A model generated the notes under the pieces. The model saw nothing but the letters and a program-made list of their open reading frames with translations. It ran no database searches and had not been told where the DNA came from. A program made the position numbers and the translations under genes. Shown piece by piece: positions 8,677-16,118 of a DNA stretch of 64,000 nt. How positions within the stretch are numbered: the stretch's first letter is position 1; every line of letters begins with the position of its first letter. Origin of the DNA: Salinivirgaceae bacterium (lineage in GTDB: Bacteria > Bacteroidota > Bacteroidia > Bacteroidales > SZUA-534); the NCBI GenBank assembly GCA_017527435.1, contig JAFXQB010000019.1, forward strand, positions 159,154-223,153, in the 5' to 3' direction.

Positions 8677-8733
8677 GTTTCAAATTCCGAACGGAATCAA
8701 TTTTGGTTAAAATATTCATAATTAGTTTGATAT

Positions 8734-9723
8734 ATGTCTGTATCGAAGAAAAACATTGCAGTAGTATGCGGCGGATACTCTAAAGAGAGCGTGATTTCGC
8801 TGCGCAGCGCCGAGCAGATTGCATCGGTGATTAGTCCTGACTACAACGCCTACACCGTTTACATAACCCGCGAGAGTTGGAACGCGAAGATTGGCGACAG
8901 CCTTTATCCCATTGACCGTAACGATTTTACGTTCACGATCGATGGCAAGAAAATTGTTTTCGACGCCGTTTTTATGGCCATCCACGGCACACCTGGCGAA
9001 GACGGTATGCTGCAGTCGTACTTCGATATGCTCAATATTCCCTACACAACGTGCAGCGCATTCGTATCGGCTCTGACTTTCAATAAGTTCGCTTGCAAAG
9101 TATTTCTGAAAGAGTACGGCATTCTGACTGCCGACGCCGTTTTGCTGCGCCGCAACCAACCATACTCGCTCGACGAGATTAGCAAACGCTGCGGTTATCC
9201 GATGTTTGTGAAGCCGAACAATGGCGGCTCAAGTTTCGGCGTGACAAAGGTTAAGCAACCTGCTGATTTGCAACCAGCTATTGACAAGGCTTTCGCCGAA
9301 GACAGCGAGATTATCATTGAACCGTTCATCAAGGGTGGCGAGTTCACTTGCGGCGTGTTCAAGACTGATACAGAGTCGATTGTGTTTCCGCCAACCGAGA
9401 TTGTCAGCAAAAATGAGTTTTTCGATGTTGAAGCCAAATACACACCTGGAATGTCGGAAGAGATTACGCCTGCCCGCCTGTCGGAAGCCGATTTAAAAGA
9501 GTGTCAGGCTCTTACATCAAAAATCTACGATTTGCTCGGCTGCACGGGCGTTGTCCGCATCGACTATTTGCAGAAAGAAGGCCGCTTCTACTTTATGGAA
9601 ATCAACACTGTGCCTGGCATGAGCCGCGAATCGATAATTCCCAAGCAGACTGTTGTTTACGGCCTGCCGCTCAACGAGCTGTACCACAAGCAGATTGACG
9701 ACGCCTTGTCGCGCAAGCGCTAA
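8734..9723 (+). CDS. ddl: D-alanine--D-alanine ligase
   Basis: Ddl joins two D-alanines with ATP in the cytoplasm to make the dipeptide at the tip of the peptidoglycan stem. The 329-residue protein has the ATP-grasp layout. The N-terminal VCGGYSKESVISLRSA block is the family start. AIHGTPGEDG (about 83-92) is the substrate loop, VKPNNGGSSFGV (about 155-165) the ATP-binding loop, and FYFMEINTVPGMS near the C-terminus carries the metal-binding Glu and Asn. It stands alone between the fucose operon and a convergent gene and is followed by a strong terminator. Confidence 0.95.
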   Translation: MSVSKKNIAVVCGGYSKESVISLRSAEQIASVISPDYNAYTVYITRESWNAKIGDSLYPIDRNDFTFTIDGKKIVFDAVFMAIHGTPGEDGMLQSYFDMLNIPYTTCSAFVSALTFNKFACKVFLKEYGILTADAVLLRRNQPYSLDEISKRCGYPMFVKPNNGGSSFGVTKVKQPADLQPAIDKAFAEDSEIIIEPFIKGGEFTCGVFKTDTESIVFPPTEIVSKNEFFDVEAKYTPGMSEEITPARLSEADLKECQALTSKIYDLLGCTGVVRIDYLQKEGRFYFMEINTVPGMSRESIIPKQTVVYGLPLNELYHKQIDDALSRKR

Positions 9724-9751
9724 CTTGCGGCCAATCGTCATTCGGCAAAAT

Positions 9752-9791
9752 AAAAACCCGTTGCATACAACCGATGCAACGGGTTTGTTTT
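9752..9791 (+). terminator. Bidirectional intrinsic terminator after ddl
   Basis: Perfect 13-base arms AAACCCGTTGCAT (9754-9766) and its complement (9774-9786), 7-base loop, an A-run before and a T-rich tail after. It separates convergent ddl and the GAF protein gene and can serve both. Confidence 0.88.
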
Positions 9792-9807
9792 ATGTCCCGA
9801 TTGAGTG

Positions 9808-11043
9808 TTATTCATCTTCATCTTCTTCGCGCTGGATGTTGTAGCGCTGTTCCAGCTCGCGCAGCTTGGCTTCTTTGCGTGCAAGGTCTTCCTGAGTGGC
9901 CCTGAGCTCTTCGAAGCTTTGTTTCAGCACTTCCGACTGCTCGGCAAGCATGTCGGCTTTGTCTTTCGACTCTTCGAGCAGCTTGGCGGTGCTGGCGTTT
10001 ATCTTCACCATCGAAATGGTTGACGATAGGGCATCACTGATTTTTGTCAGGAAATTGACTTTGTAATCGTCTATTTTTGAGAACGATGCCAACTCGATGA
10101 CTGCATAAACTGTGTCGTTCATGATGGCTGGCATGAGCAAGATGTATTTCGGGTTTGCTTCGCCCAGACCCGACGTGATTTCCATATAGTTGTCAGGAAT
10201 CTCGTTCAGGTAGATTGGCGCTTTTTCGTAGGCGCACTGCCCCACAAGGCCGATTCCAACTTCAAACTCTTTCTCGTTGTGCTTGACGCGATTGTAGGCC
10301 ACAGCACCTTTCAACTCGTATTTCACGTGTTCGGGGTCATCGTTGTTGATGATGAACACGCCGCCCTGCACAACACCAATATAATCAGTCAGTTTGCTGA
10401 TGAATGTGCGGCTCATTGCTTCAAGATTCGATGTTTCCTGACGCAGCAAGTCGTTGAAGATGGCGATTCCGTTGGCAGTCCAGGCTTCTTTTTCCTGTTC
10501 GGCAGCCTGCTGTTTTTCAGCGGCTTTTGCTTTTTTCAACTCGTCGCGCATATTGGTCAGAGCCTTGCCAAGCTCGTCGTCTTCACTTGCCATCTGATAT
10601 TCATGCTCGAAGTTGTTGTTTGCAATGGCATCGGCAAACAAAGCCGTATTATGCAGATTGACAGCTAGATTCTTGAATGAACGATAGATGTCGCCAATTT
10701 CGTCCTGCTTGTGCTTGGTCTCGCTTTTGCTTGCCGCAAAAACACCGCGCCCCATCTCGTCAATCTTCTCGCGAAGTCTGACAATCGGCCGCTGGAAGTA
10801 TTTTTTTGTCGCCACATTGCTCAGCATCAAAACCGCAAAACACAATGGAACGGCCCAAATGAGCGACCAAAGTCCATAATAGCCGACCGCATAGGCGACA
10901 ATCGTGCAAAACATCGACGGCAGGAAAATCACCAACCCGATTTTGAAAACAATGGTCTTTTTGTATATGATGCGAAGAAACGCTATCCCGAAGGGGACAA
11001 TGCCGAAAATCACTATCAGAGCGAATAGAAGTACTGAGTTCAT
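9808..11043 (-). CDS. Membrane-anchored HAMP-GAF coiled-coil protein
   Basis: A 411-residue protein with no close functional name. Three hydrophobic segments occupy the first ~85 residues, followed by a HAMP-like linker (KKYFQRPIVRLREKIDEMGRG), a helical region, and a GAF domain around residues 190-345 with a conserved GIGLVGQCA block. A long C-terminal coiled coil ends in a very acidic tail (EEDEDE). HAMP plus GAF is usual in sensory proteins, but no histidine kinase, cyclase or phosphatase output domain follows, so it may pass a signal through its coiled coil to a partner or act as a scaffold. A TATATTTG element on the minus strand at 11093-11100 is a likely promoter. Confidence 0.7.
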   Translation of the reverse strand: MNSVLLFALIVIFGIVPFGIAFLRIIYKKTIVFKIGLVIFLPSMFCTIVAYAVGYYGLWSLIWAVPLCFAVLMLSNVATKKYFQRPIVRLREKIDEMGRGVFAASKSETKHKQDEIGDIYRSFKNLAVNLHNTALFADAIANNNFEHEYQMASEDDELGKALTNMRDELKKAKAAEKQQAAEQEKEAWTANGIAIFNDLLRQETSNLEAMSRTFISKLTDYIGVVQGGVFIINNDDPEHVKYELKGAVAYNRVKHNEKEFEVGIGLVGQCAYEKAPIYLNEIPDNYMEITSGLGEANPKYILLMPAIMNDTVYAVIELASFSKIDDYKVNFLTKISDALSSTISMVKINASTAKLLEESKDKADMLAEQSEVLKQSFEELRATQEDLARKEAKLRELEQRYNIQREEDEDE

Positions 11044-11092
11044 ATTACACGTTTTTTAATTGGCAACGGCGCAAAACGCGCCAAAGCACCTT

Positions 11093-11100
11093 CAAATATA
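11093..11100 (-). promoter_or_regulatory. -7 element for the HAMP-GAF protein gene
   Basis: Minus strand TATATTTG, 50 bases before the ATG. A small hairpin (GGCGC/GCGCC, 11068-11082) lies in the leader. Confidence 0.5.
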
Positions 11101-11163
11101 TATTGTTTGGCCGTTTAAAACACAATAAGATTGATTTTTATTTTCCGATACACAATTTTGCAC

Positions 11164-11171
11164 TATTTTTG
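11164..11171 (+). promoter_or_regulatory. -7 element for the five-helix membrane protein gene
   Basis: TATTTTTG fits TAnnTTTG and lies 25 bases before the ATG at 11197. This argues against the upstream in-frame start at 11131, which would lie before the transcription start. Confidence 0.5.
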
Positions 11172-11196
11172 GGCTGCATTTTGGATAATTAATTTT

Positions 11197-12273
11197 ATGA
11201 AACACAACGTTTTAGTGTGGGGATATCTTTCTTCGCTCATTTTATTGCTCGGCACAATTTTCATGAATCTCGATTTTGTGGCGGGCAAAGTACTCTTTCT
11301 TGTAGGATTTTTCACATTCAATCTGGGCTACCTGATACCGCTTTTCTTCGTCATTTTCAAGGATAACCAGGAAAACCGCATCGGGCTGATAATAGTGTTG
11401 AGCATTCTCGGATTCTTCATTTTCCTGATGGGTTTAACATTCTTCATGGTGAGCTGGGGCGGCAACAAGGTGCTCATCTACGTTGGCGGCTCGTTTCTGC
11501 TGCTTGCGTCGTTGCTGATGCTGGCCATGCGTCGCAGGTTCTACGAGACCAGCGTCGACTCATGGTTCCCGATAGTACTTTTCAGCGTTTTTATTGTGAT
11601 AGGTATGCTAACCAGTATGGTTCACAGGCCCATTCTGCGGTCGTTCACCATCTCGAATCAGGAAGCGCAGATTCAACTCACCACACTGCAAAACCGCAAC
11701 CACCATATTTACAGCGAACTCTGCGAACTTTGCAATGGTGACTCACTCTTGTTGGAAATCAAGCATAAAGCCGAACTTGTGACCAGAAAGAGCGACAGCA
11801 TGATGAGTTTTGTCGATGACATGAAACGTGACCTGATTGTTTATGTCGAAGGCAAGAAAATGCTGCAGGATTCATCACTGCTCATCAATCTGGTGCCAGT
11901 GCAGTCGAATGTCGAGATTAACTCGGTGCGGCGGTTCATGCTCGGGCGCAAGCGGCAAAAAGCAGCGCTTCTGCATGGCAAAATCGATGACTACCACCGC
12001 GAAATGTCGGGCCTGGTGCCGCAAGGCGACTTGTGGCTTGCCGCTTTTGTCGATGCCAACCTGAACACCAACGTGCTGCGCCTTAACAAGCGCATCTACA
12101 ATCGCGACTGGGAACGGCAGCATTTCTACAATTTTCCGCTGGTGACGGTTATCAGCCAGTTAACCACTCTGCAACTCAATGTTTGCACAGTTCAAGGCGA
12201 GCTGTTAAGTGCCTGCTACAGAGATGCATTGCGGTTACAATTGCCTGCGGCGGACACTATAAGTAAAAAATGA
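11197..12273 (+). CDS. Five-helix membrane protein with a GldM-like periplasmic segment
   Basis: A 358-residue protein. Five hydrophobic helices fill about residues 5-150; the rest is soluble and helical, probably periplasmic. The segment around HKAELVTRKSDSMMSFVDDM resembles the helical start of the gliding/type IX secretion motor protein GldM, where Lys/Ser/Asp-rich helices follow a single membrane helix. Here that segment follows five helices, so the protein is not GldM itself, and GldL, GldK and GldN are not nearby. The start at 11197 is preferred over 11131 because of the -7 element at 11164. Function unknown; the GldM resemblance is pattern recognition, not a search result. Confidence 0.6.
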   Translation: MKHNVLVWGYLSSLILLLGTIFMNLDFVAGKVLFLVGFFTFNLGYLIPLFFVIFKDNQENRIGLIIVLSILGFFIFLMGLTFFMVSWGGNKVLIYVGGSFLLLASLLMLAMRRRFYETSVDSWFPIVLFSVFIVIGMLTSMVHRPILRSFTISNQEAQIQLTTLQNRNHHIYSELCELCNGDSLLLEIKHKAELVTRKSDSMMSFVDDMKRDLIVYVEGKKMLQDSSLLINLVPVQSNVEINSVRRFMLGRKRQKAALLHGKIDDYHREMSGLVPQGDLWLAAFVDANLNTNVLRLNKRIYNRDWERQHFYNFPLVTVISQLTTLQLNVCTVQGELLSACYRDALRLQLPAADTISKK

Positions 12274-12293
12274 CGGCAAAAATCGCGGCGTTG

Positions 12294-12324
12294 TTTGTCG
12301 CATTCAAAAAAAAACATACTTTTG
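12294..12324 (+). promoter_or_regulatory. Bacteroidota promoter of rpmH
   Basis: The best promoter in the window: a -33 TTTG at 12294-12297, a 19-base spacer, and a -7 TACTTTTG at 12317-12324, followed by the rpmH ATG 47 bases downstream. Confidence 0.75.
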
Positions 12325-12370
12325 CAGTCCGATAAAAAATGATAACGAAACATAAGAAAGGGAATATATT

Positions 12371-12535
12371 ATGGCAATGAAAAGAACATTCCAACCGTCT
12401 CAGAGAAAGCGTAGGAATAAACACGGATTCCGTGAGAGAATGGCCACCAAGAACGGCCGTCGCGTATTGGCAGCTCGCCGTGCAAAAGGCAGAAAGAAAC
12501 TGACTGTTTCTGACGAGAAATTGCACAAGGCATAA
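12371..12535 (+). CDS. rpmH: 50S ribosomal protein L34
   Basis: A 54-residue basic protein, [20 protein letters not shown] onward, matching L34 along its full length: the KRTFQPSxRKRxxxHGFRxRM start, then [17 protein letters not shown]. It is part of the large ribosomal subunit. An ATG two codons later (12377) would give the commoner MKRTFQPS start. The gene has its own promoter and terminator. In many bacteria rpmH sits beside rnpA and dnaA near the origin; here those neighbours are absent. Confidence 0.96.
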   Translation: MAMKRTFQPSQRKRRNKHGFRERMATKNGRRVLAARRAKGRKKLTVSDEKLHKA

Positions 12536-12559
12536 TACCGTCTCTAAACAATACAATTA

Positions 12560-12587
12560 AGGCGAACCCACAAGGCTCGCTTTTTTT
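12560..12587 (+). terminator. Intrinsic terminator of rpmH
   Basis: A short GC-rich hairpin (GCGAACC pairing with GGCTCGC, one mismatch) followed by seven T residues, starting about 25 bases after the rpmH stop. Confidence 0.75.
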
Positions 12588-12614
12588 GTGCTTTATAATC
12601 CGCATTTTGCTAGA

Positions 12615-12659
12615 AGAAAAAAAACGCCGCATCCATATGATTTGATGGGTGCGGCGTTT
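12615..12659 (-). terminator. Intrinsic terminator of pfkA
   Basis: Arms of 13 bases (12622-12634 and 12647-12659, one G-T wobble) with an eight-base A-run on the plus strand, which is the U-run for the minus-strand pfkA transcript. Confidence 0.85.
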
Positions 12660-12685
12660 CAGTATGCTGTTCAGCCAATTGACAA

Positions 12686-14005
12686 TTAAGGATTCACCAT
12701 CGACTGCGGCTGGCCTGTGGCTTCAAGAACGTTCCACCAGAAATCGCTGTTAAGGTTGATTTTCTTGCGCTCGGCAACGGCAATCGGAATTGGCACAATG
12801 GTGAACTGGTGCTTCCAGTAACCCACCACAAAGTCGGTCTTGCCAGCCATGGCGGCGTGCACGGCGTTTTGTGCCAGAATGTTGCAGAACTTGCTGTCGT
12901 TGGCGTTGGCCGGTGCGCTTCGAATGATGTAGCTCGGGTCGATGTAGCGCAGGGCGTACGGGAATTTCTTGGCCGTGAACTCTTCAATAATCTTGTCGCG
13001 CAGGAAAACGCCAATGTCCTGTTTTTTGATGTTGCCCGACGCGTCTTTCTGCTGCTCTTTAACGTCGAAGAAGTTCTGTCCGGCGCCTTCGGCAACCACA
13101 ACCAAAGCGTGGTGTTTGGTTTCAAGGCGTTTGCGCAGGCATTTCAGGAATCCATACGGACCATATAGTTCAAAGTTCATTTCAGGAACCAATACAAAAT
13201 TCACTTCTTGTGTCGAAAGTGCGGCGTTGGCGGCAATAAAGCCAGAGTCGCGACCCATCAACTTCAGCAGTGCAATGCCGTTGAAGGCGCCCTTGGCTTC
13301 GTTGTGAGCCGAATTGATGATGTCATTGGCCACCGAGAAAGCCGTCTCAAAACCGAACGAGCGCTCGATGAAACTGATATCGTTGTCAATAGTCTTTGGA
13401 ATGCCGGCTACCGATATACGCAGGCCGCGCCGTTCAATCTCTTCGTGGATGGCGTGAGCGCCGCGCAGTGTGCCGTCGCCGCCAATGCAGAAGAGAATGT
13501 TGATATTCATAATATCCAGAGTGTCAACAATCTGACCAACATCTTGATTGCCGCGTGATGAGCCCAGAATGGTACCGCCCGACTGGTGGATGTAGTCGAC
13601 GAGTTTTGGTGTCAGTTCCACAATCTCGTGGTTGTATTTTGGCACAAGTCCCTCATAACCATACTTGAAGCCGATGATTCGCTTCACATCGTAGCGGTAG
13701 TAAAGGTGGTTGACAAGGCTTCGGATAACGTTGTTAAGTCCGGGGCAAAGACCGCCGCAGGTAACAATGCCAACTTTTGTTTTGGCGGGCTCAAAGAATA
13801 GGGTTTTGCGCGGGCCGGCTTTTTCGAGCGTCATTGGCTCTTTTTTGCTCTTGCCGCACTGCTTGAAGTAATTCAGCGAGTTATCGTACAGAATACGGTC
13901 GTTGTCAGTGGTGAAGTCGTAGGCCGTCTTCGCCAGAGTCTGAACCAGGGGCGATTCTACGTTGCCCTTGCCCAACGATTTTACAATGAAATCTTTATTC
14001 TCCAT
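12686..14005 (-). CDS. pfkA: 6-phosphofructokinase, ATP-dependent type predicted
   Basis: Phosphorylates fructose 6-phosphate in glycolysis. The 439-residue length places it in the longer PFK branch shared with plants, spirochaetes and Bacteroidota. The start of the kinase domain is TCGGLCPGLNNVIR (about 82-95); GGDGT at 175-179 has Gly where pyrophosphate-dependent enzymes carry Asp, which points to ATP as donor; PKTIDND (203-209) is the substrate and catalytic loop. The Lys in PKTIDND is more often seen in pyrophosphate enzymes, but it also occurs in ATP enzymes of this long branch, so donor choice deserves an assay. A minus-strand TATTTTTG promoter element lies 26 bases before the ATG. Confidence 0.92.
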   Translation of the reverse strand: MENKDFIVKSLGKGNVESPLVQTLAKTAYDFTTDNDRILYDNSLNYFKQCGKSKKEPMTLEKAGPRKTLFFEPAKTKVGIVTCGGLCPGLNNVIRSLVNHLYYRYDVKRIIGFKYGYEGLVPKYNHEIVELTPKLVDYIHQSGGTILGSSRGNQDVGQIVDTLDIMNINILFCIGGDGTLRGAHAIHEEIERRGLRISVAGIPKTIDNDISFIERSFGFETAFSVANDIINSAHNEAKGAFNGIALLKLMGRDSGFIAANAALSTQEVNFVLVPEMNFELYGPYGFLKCLRKRLETKHHALVVVAEGAGQNFFDVKEQQKDASGNIKKQDIGVFLRDKIIEEFTAKKFPYALRYIDPSYIIRSAPANANDSKFCNILAQNAVHAAMAGKTDFVVGYWKHQFTIVPIPIAVAERKKINLNSDFWWNVLEATGQPQSMVNP

Positions 14006-14030
14006 GTCAGAAATTTTTATTTGGTATCAG

Positions 14031-14038
14031 CAAAAATA
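14031..14038 (-). promoter_or_regulatory. -7 element for pfkA
   Basis: Minus strand TATTTTTG, matching TAnnTTTG, 26 bases before the pfkA ATG. Confidence 0.5.
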
Positions 14039-14070
14039 GAAAAAGGCACTGAAAAACAGAGCCTTTTGTT
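14035..14070 (-). terminator. Probable terminator of the acidic protein gene
   Basis: Arms AAAAGGC (14041-14047) and GCCTTTT (14061-14067) with a 13-base loop; on the minus strand the hairpin ends in a short T-run. It overlaps the pfkA -7 element, so one transcript ends where the next begins. Confidence 0.5.
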
Positions 14071-14117
14071 ATCGATTTTTGATGTCGCTTTTTGCAGACC
14101 GACAAAATACGCGTCTT

Positions 14118-14456
14118 TTAGAACGAGTCGTTCATTGTTGCTGCGCTGTCGTCATCGTTCGATTCGTCGGGGATGTTGCTGAAATCAGCGCTATCCTCCA
14201 AGTCCTCATCCTTGTTGCCGTCGTCGAAAAAGTCGTCGTCGTCAATGTTGCCGGTGTCTTCGTTGTTGATGCGAAGCAGATACATGCGGTCTTCGGTCTC
14301 AAACGGCAGACCGCAGCAAAGCTGGCCGTCTTTGTTTGTGAACGAGATAAGATAGGCGTTGAATCCGTCGGGATACATTGCTTTGACTTGGTCGCGCATC
14401 TCATCGCTAATCTTGTCGTAGTCTTTAATCACACGTGGTTTGTTTGTGCTGCCCAT
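14118..14456 (-). CDS. Conserved acidic hypothetical protein of Bacteroidota
   Basis: A 112-residue soluble protein with two parts. The N-terminal ~70 residues form a compact domain with a KDYDKISDEMRDQVKAMYPDG start and a CGLPFETEDRMYLLR block, a pattern I recognise from conserved uncharacterised Bacteroidota proteins. The C-terminal ~40 residues are almost entirely Asp, Glu, Asn and Ser, a disordered acidic tail resembling that of RNA polymerase delta-type or DNA-mimic proteins. No function is assigned. It lies upstream of pfkA on the same strand, but a hairpin separates them. Confidence 0.75.
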   Translation of the reverse strand: MGSTNKPRVIKDYDKISDEMRDQVKAMYPDGFNAYLISFTNKDGQLCCGLPFETEDRMYLLRINNEDTGNIDDDDFFDDGNKDEDLEDSADFSNIPDESNDDDSAATMNDSF

Positions 14457-14561
14457 GTTTATAGTGTTGTTTTTCTGTTAAAAATCCGTCTGTCAGCAAT
14501 CCGTTGCTAACGGCACCAAATATTTACATTTTTTCATTATGTGCAACACTTACTTGCATTT

Positions 14562-15026
14562 TTATTTGTTGAAGTGGTAAACGAAGATAATTGTGCCTTC
14601 AAATGCCGGTTTCGGGCAGTCTTTAATCTCCATTTTTATGTCGATGCAAGTTTTGACAACTCCGCGCAAGTCGGTAACTGACAGCATTTTGGCGCGCACA
14701 CGGACGTAACTGCCAGTGAGCACCGGCAGACCGAATTTCAGCTTCTCAATGCCGTAGTTTATCTGCATTTTCAAGTTTTGCACATCGATAACCTGTTCCC
14801 AATGGTAGGGCAGAAGTGAAATTGTCAGGTAGCCGTGGGCGATGGTGCCGTGGAAAGGCGACTCTGCTTTTGCTCGCTCTACGTCGGTGTGAATCCATTG
14901 ATGGTCGCACGTCACATCGGCAAACTTGTTAATCTGCTCTTGAGTAATCTGCTGCCATTCCGATGTGCCGATTTCCTTACCTTCGAGAGCTTTCAGCTGC
15001 TCAAAATTCTCAATAATGTGTTTCAT
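14562..15026 (-). CDS. MaoC-like (R)-hydratase domain protein
   Basis: A 154-residue single hot-dog domain of the MaoC/NodN family, whose members hydrate enoyl-CoA thioesters. The catalytic region is ADVTCDHQWIHTD (about 37-49), giving the conserved Asp and His, followed by the SPFHGTIAHGYLT block. The length fits stand-alone (R)-specific hydratases. It has no fatty-acid or polyhydroxyalkanoate genes next to it, so the acyl substrate is open. It is a single-gene unit on the minus strand, divergent from the tfoX-like gene. Confidence 0.85.
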   Translation of the reverse strand: MKHIIENFEQLKALEGKEIGTSEWQQITQEQINKFADVTCDHQWIHTDVERAKAESPFHGTIAHGYLTISLLPYHWEQVIDVQNLKMQINYGIEKLKFGLPVLTGSYVRVRAKMLSVTDLRGVVKTCIDIKMEIKDCPKPAFEGTIIFVYHFNK

Positions 15027-15240
15027 CGCTTAAGAAATTAGTTTGGGGTTGGTATGCAAAAAGCGGGCAAATTTGCAGATTGGGCGGGGAAAAAGTTTTC
15101 CCTATTTATAACAAAATAATTATCAGCCAATTTTTTTGTCGTCTTCGCGATACGGGTTTCGCAATAATTCATATTTTGCAAATAGTTACTGTCTTGAAAA
15201 TGATTTAGCGACAACGTAAAACTTTAAAACAAAACCATTT

Positions 15241-15558
15241 ATGCCATCGAGCAAAGATTATCTTGAGTTTATCCTCGAGCAACTGTCTGGGTTGCAGGAA
15301 ATTACCTTTCGCCAAATGATGGGCGAGTACATTATCTATTACCGCGACAAAATTGTGGGCGGCATTTACGACAACCGTTTTCTGGTGAAGCCCGTAAAAT
15401 CGGCGCGCACCAAAATGCCCGATGCTCGCCTGCAACTGCCATACGAAGGCGCCAAAGAAATGCTACTTGTCGATAACGTCGATAACCGCGACTTCCTGAC
15501 CGATTTGGTTCAGGTCATGTACAGCGAGTTGCCCGAAGTGAAGAAAAAGAAGAAATGA
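15241..15558 (+). CDS. TfoX N-terminal domain protein
   Basis: A 105-residue protein corresponding to the TfoX N-terminal domain alone, with the family's FRQMMGEYIIYYRDKIVGGI core near residues 23-42. In gammaproteobacteria TfoX controls competence genes, but short single-domain forms are widespread and their role is unknown. Its stop overlaps the ATG of ogt (15555-15558), so the two are translationally coupled; pairing of a TfoX-N protein with a DNA repair methyltransferase hints at a nucleic-acid-related job. The lysine-rich tail (VKKKKK) is notable. Confidence 0.82.
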   Translation: MPSSKDYLEFILEQLSGLQEITFRQMMGEYIIYYRDKIVGGIYDNRFLVKPVKSARTKMPDARLQLPYEGAKEMLLVDNVDNRDFLTDLVQVMYSELPEVKKKKK

Positions 15559-16061
15559 CCTTCACCGCCACATACACCACGCCTGCCGCGTTCGACAATC
15601 TGCTTCTTTGCAGCGACGGCAAAGTGCTTACCGAACTGCAGTTTGTGAAGGATTGCAAATCAATTGCAAATCAGACCGATTTGCCGATTTTTCGGGAAAC
15701 TTGCCGCTGGCTCGATATTTATTTTTCGGGATGTGAGCCAGATTTTACGCCTGAATTTCGGATTGACAACGCAACGCCTTTCCGCAAAGATGTATTGGAA
15801 ATTGTGCGGCAAATTCCTTTCGGCAAAACTATGACGTATGGCGACATTGCCGCGCAAATAGCCAAAAATCGCGGCATTGAAAAAATGTCGGCGCAGGCAG
15901 TTGGCGGCGCGGTGGGATGGAACCCGATTTGCATTATTGTTCCGTGCCATAGGGTTTTAGGTGCAAACGGCAGCCTTACTGGCTATGGCGGCGGGCTGCA
16001 AAACAAAATCGAACTGTTGAAATTGGAACGGATTGAATTCAGACCTTCCGACAATCAATAA
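15555..16061 (+). CDS. ogt: Methylated-DNA--protein-cysteine methyltransferase
   Basis: Repairs O6-alkylguanine by moving the alkyl group to its own cysteine, a one-use reaction. The active site is IVPCHRV with C131; the DNA-binding helix region FGKTMTYGDIAAQIA and the GAVGWNP turn are also present. The 168-residue length matches Ogt-type proteins without an AdaA domain. The gene overlaps the TfoX-N gene by four bases and is followed at once by a strong terminator. Confidence 0.93.
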   Translation: MTFTATYTTPAAFDNLLLCSDGKVLTELQFVKDCKSIANQTDLPIFRETCRWLDIYFSGCEPDFTPEFRIDNATPFRKDVLEIVRQIPFGKTMTYGDIAAQIAKNRGIEKMSAQAVGGAVGWNPICIIVPCHRVLGANGSLTGYGGGLQNKIELLKLERIEFRPSDNQ

Positions 16062-16095
16062 AAAAACGCTCTTGAAAAACTCAAGAGCGTTTTTG
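16062..16095 (+). terminator. Bidirectional terminator between ogt and oadB
   Basis: Perfect 14-base arms AAAAACGCTCTTGA (16062-16075) and its complement (16081-16094) around a five-base loop, with A and T runs at the ends. It begins right after the ogt stop and serves the convergent oad operon too. Confidence 0.92.
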
Positions 16096-16118
16096 CATAT
16101 CTGTCTAACAATCAAATC

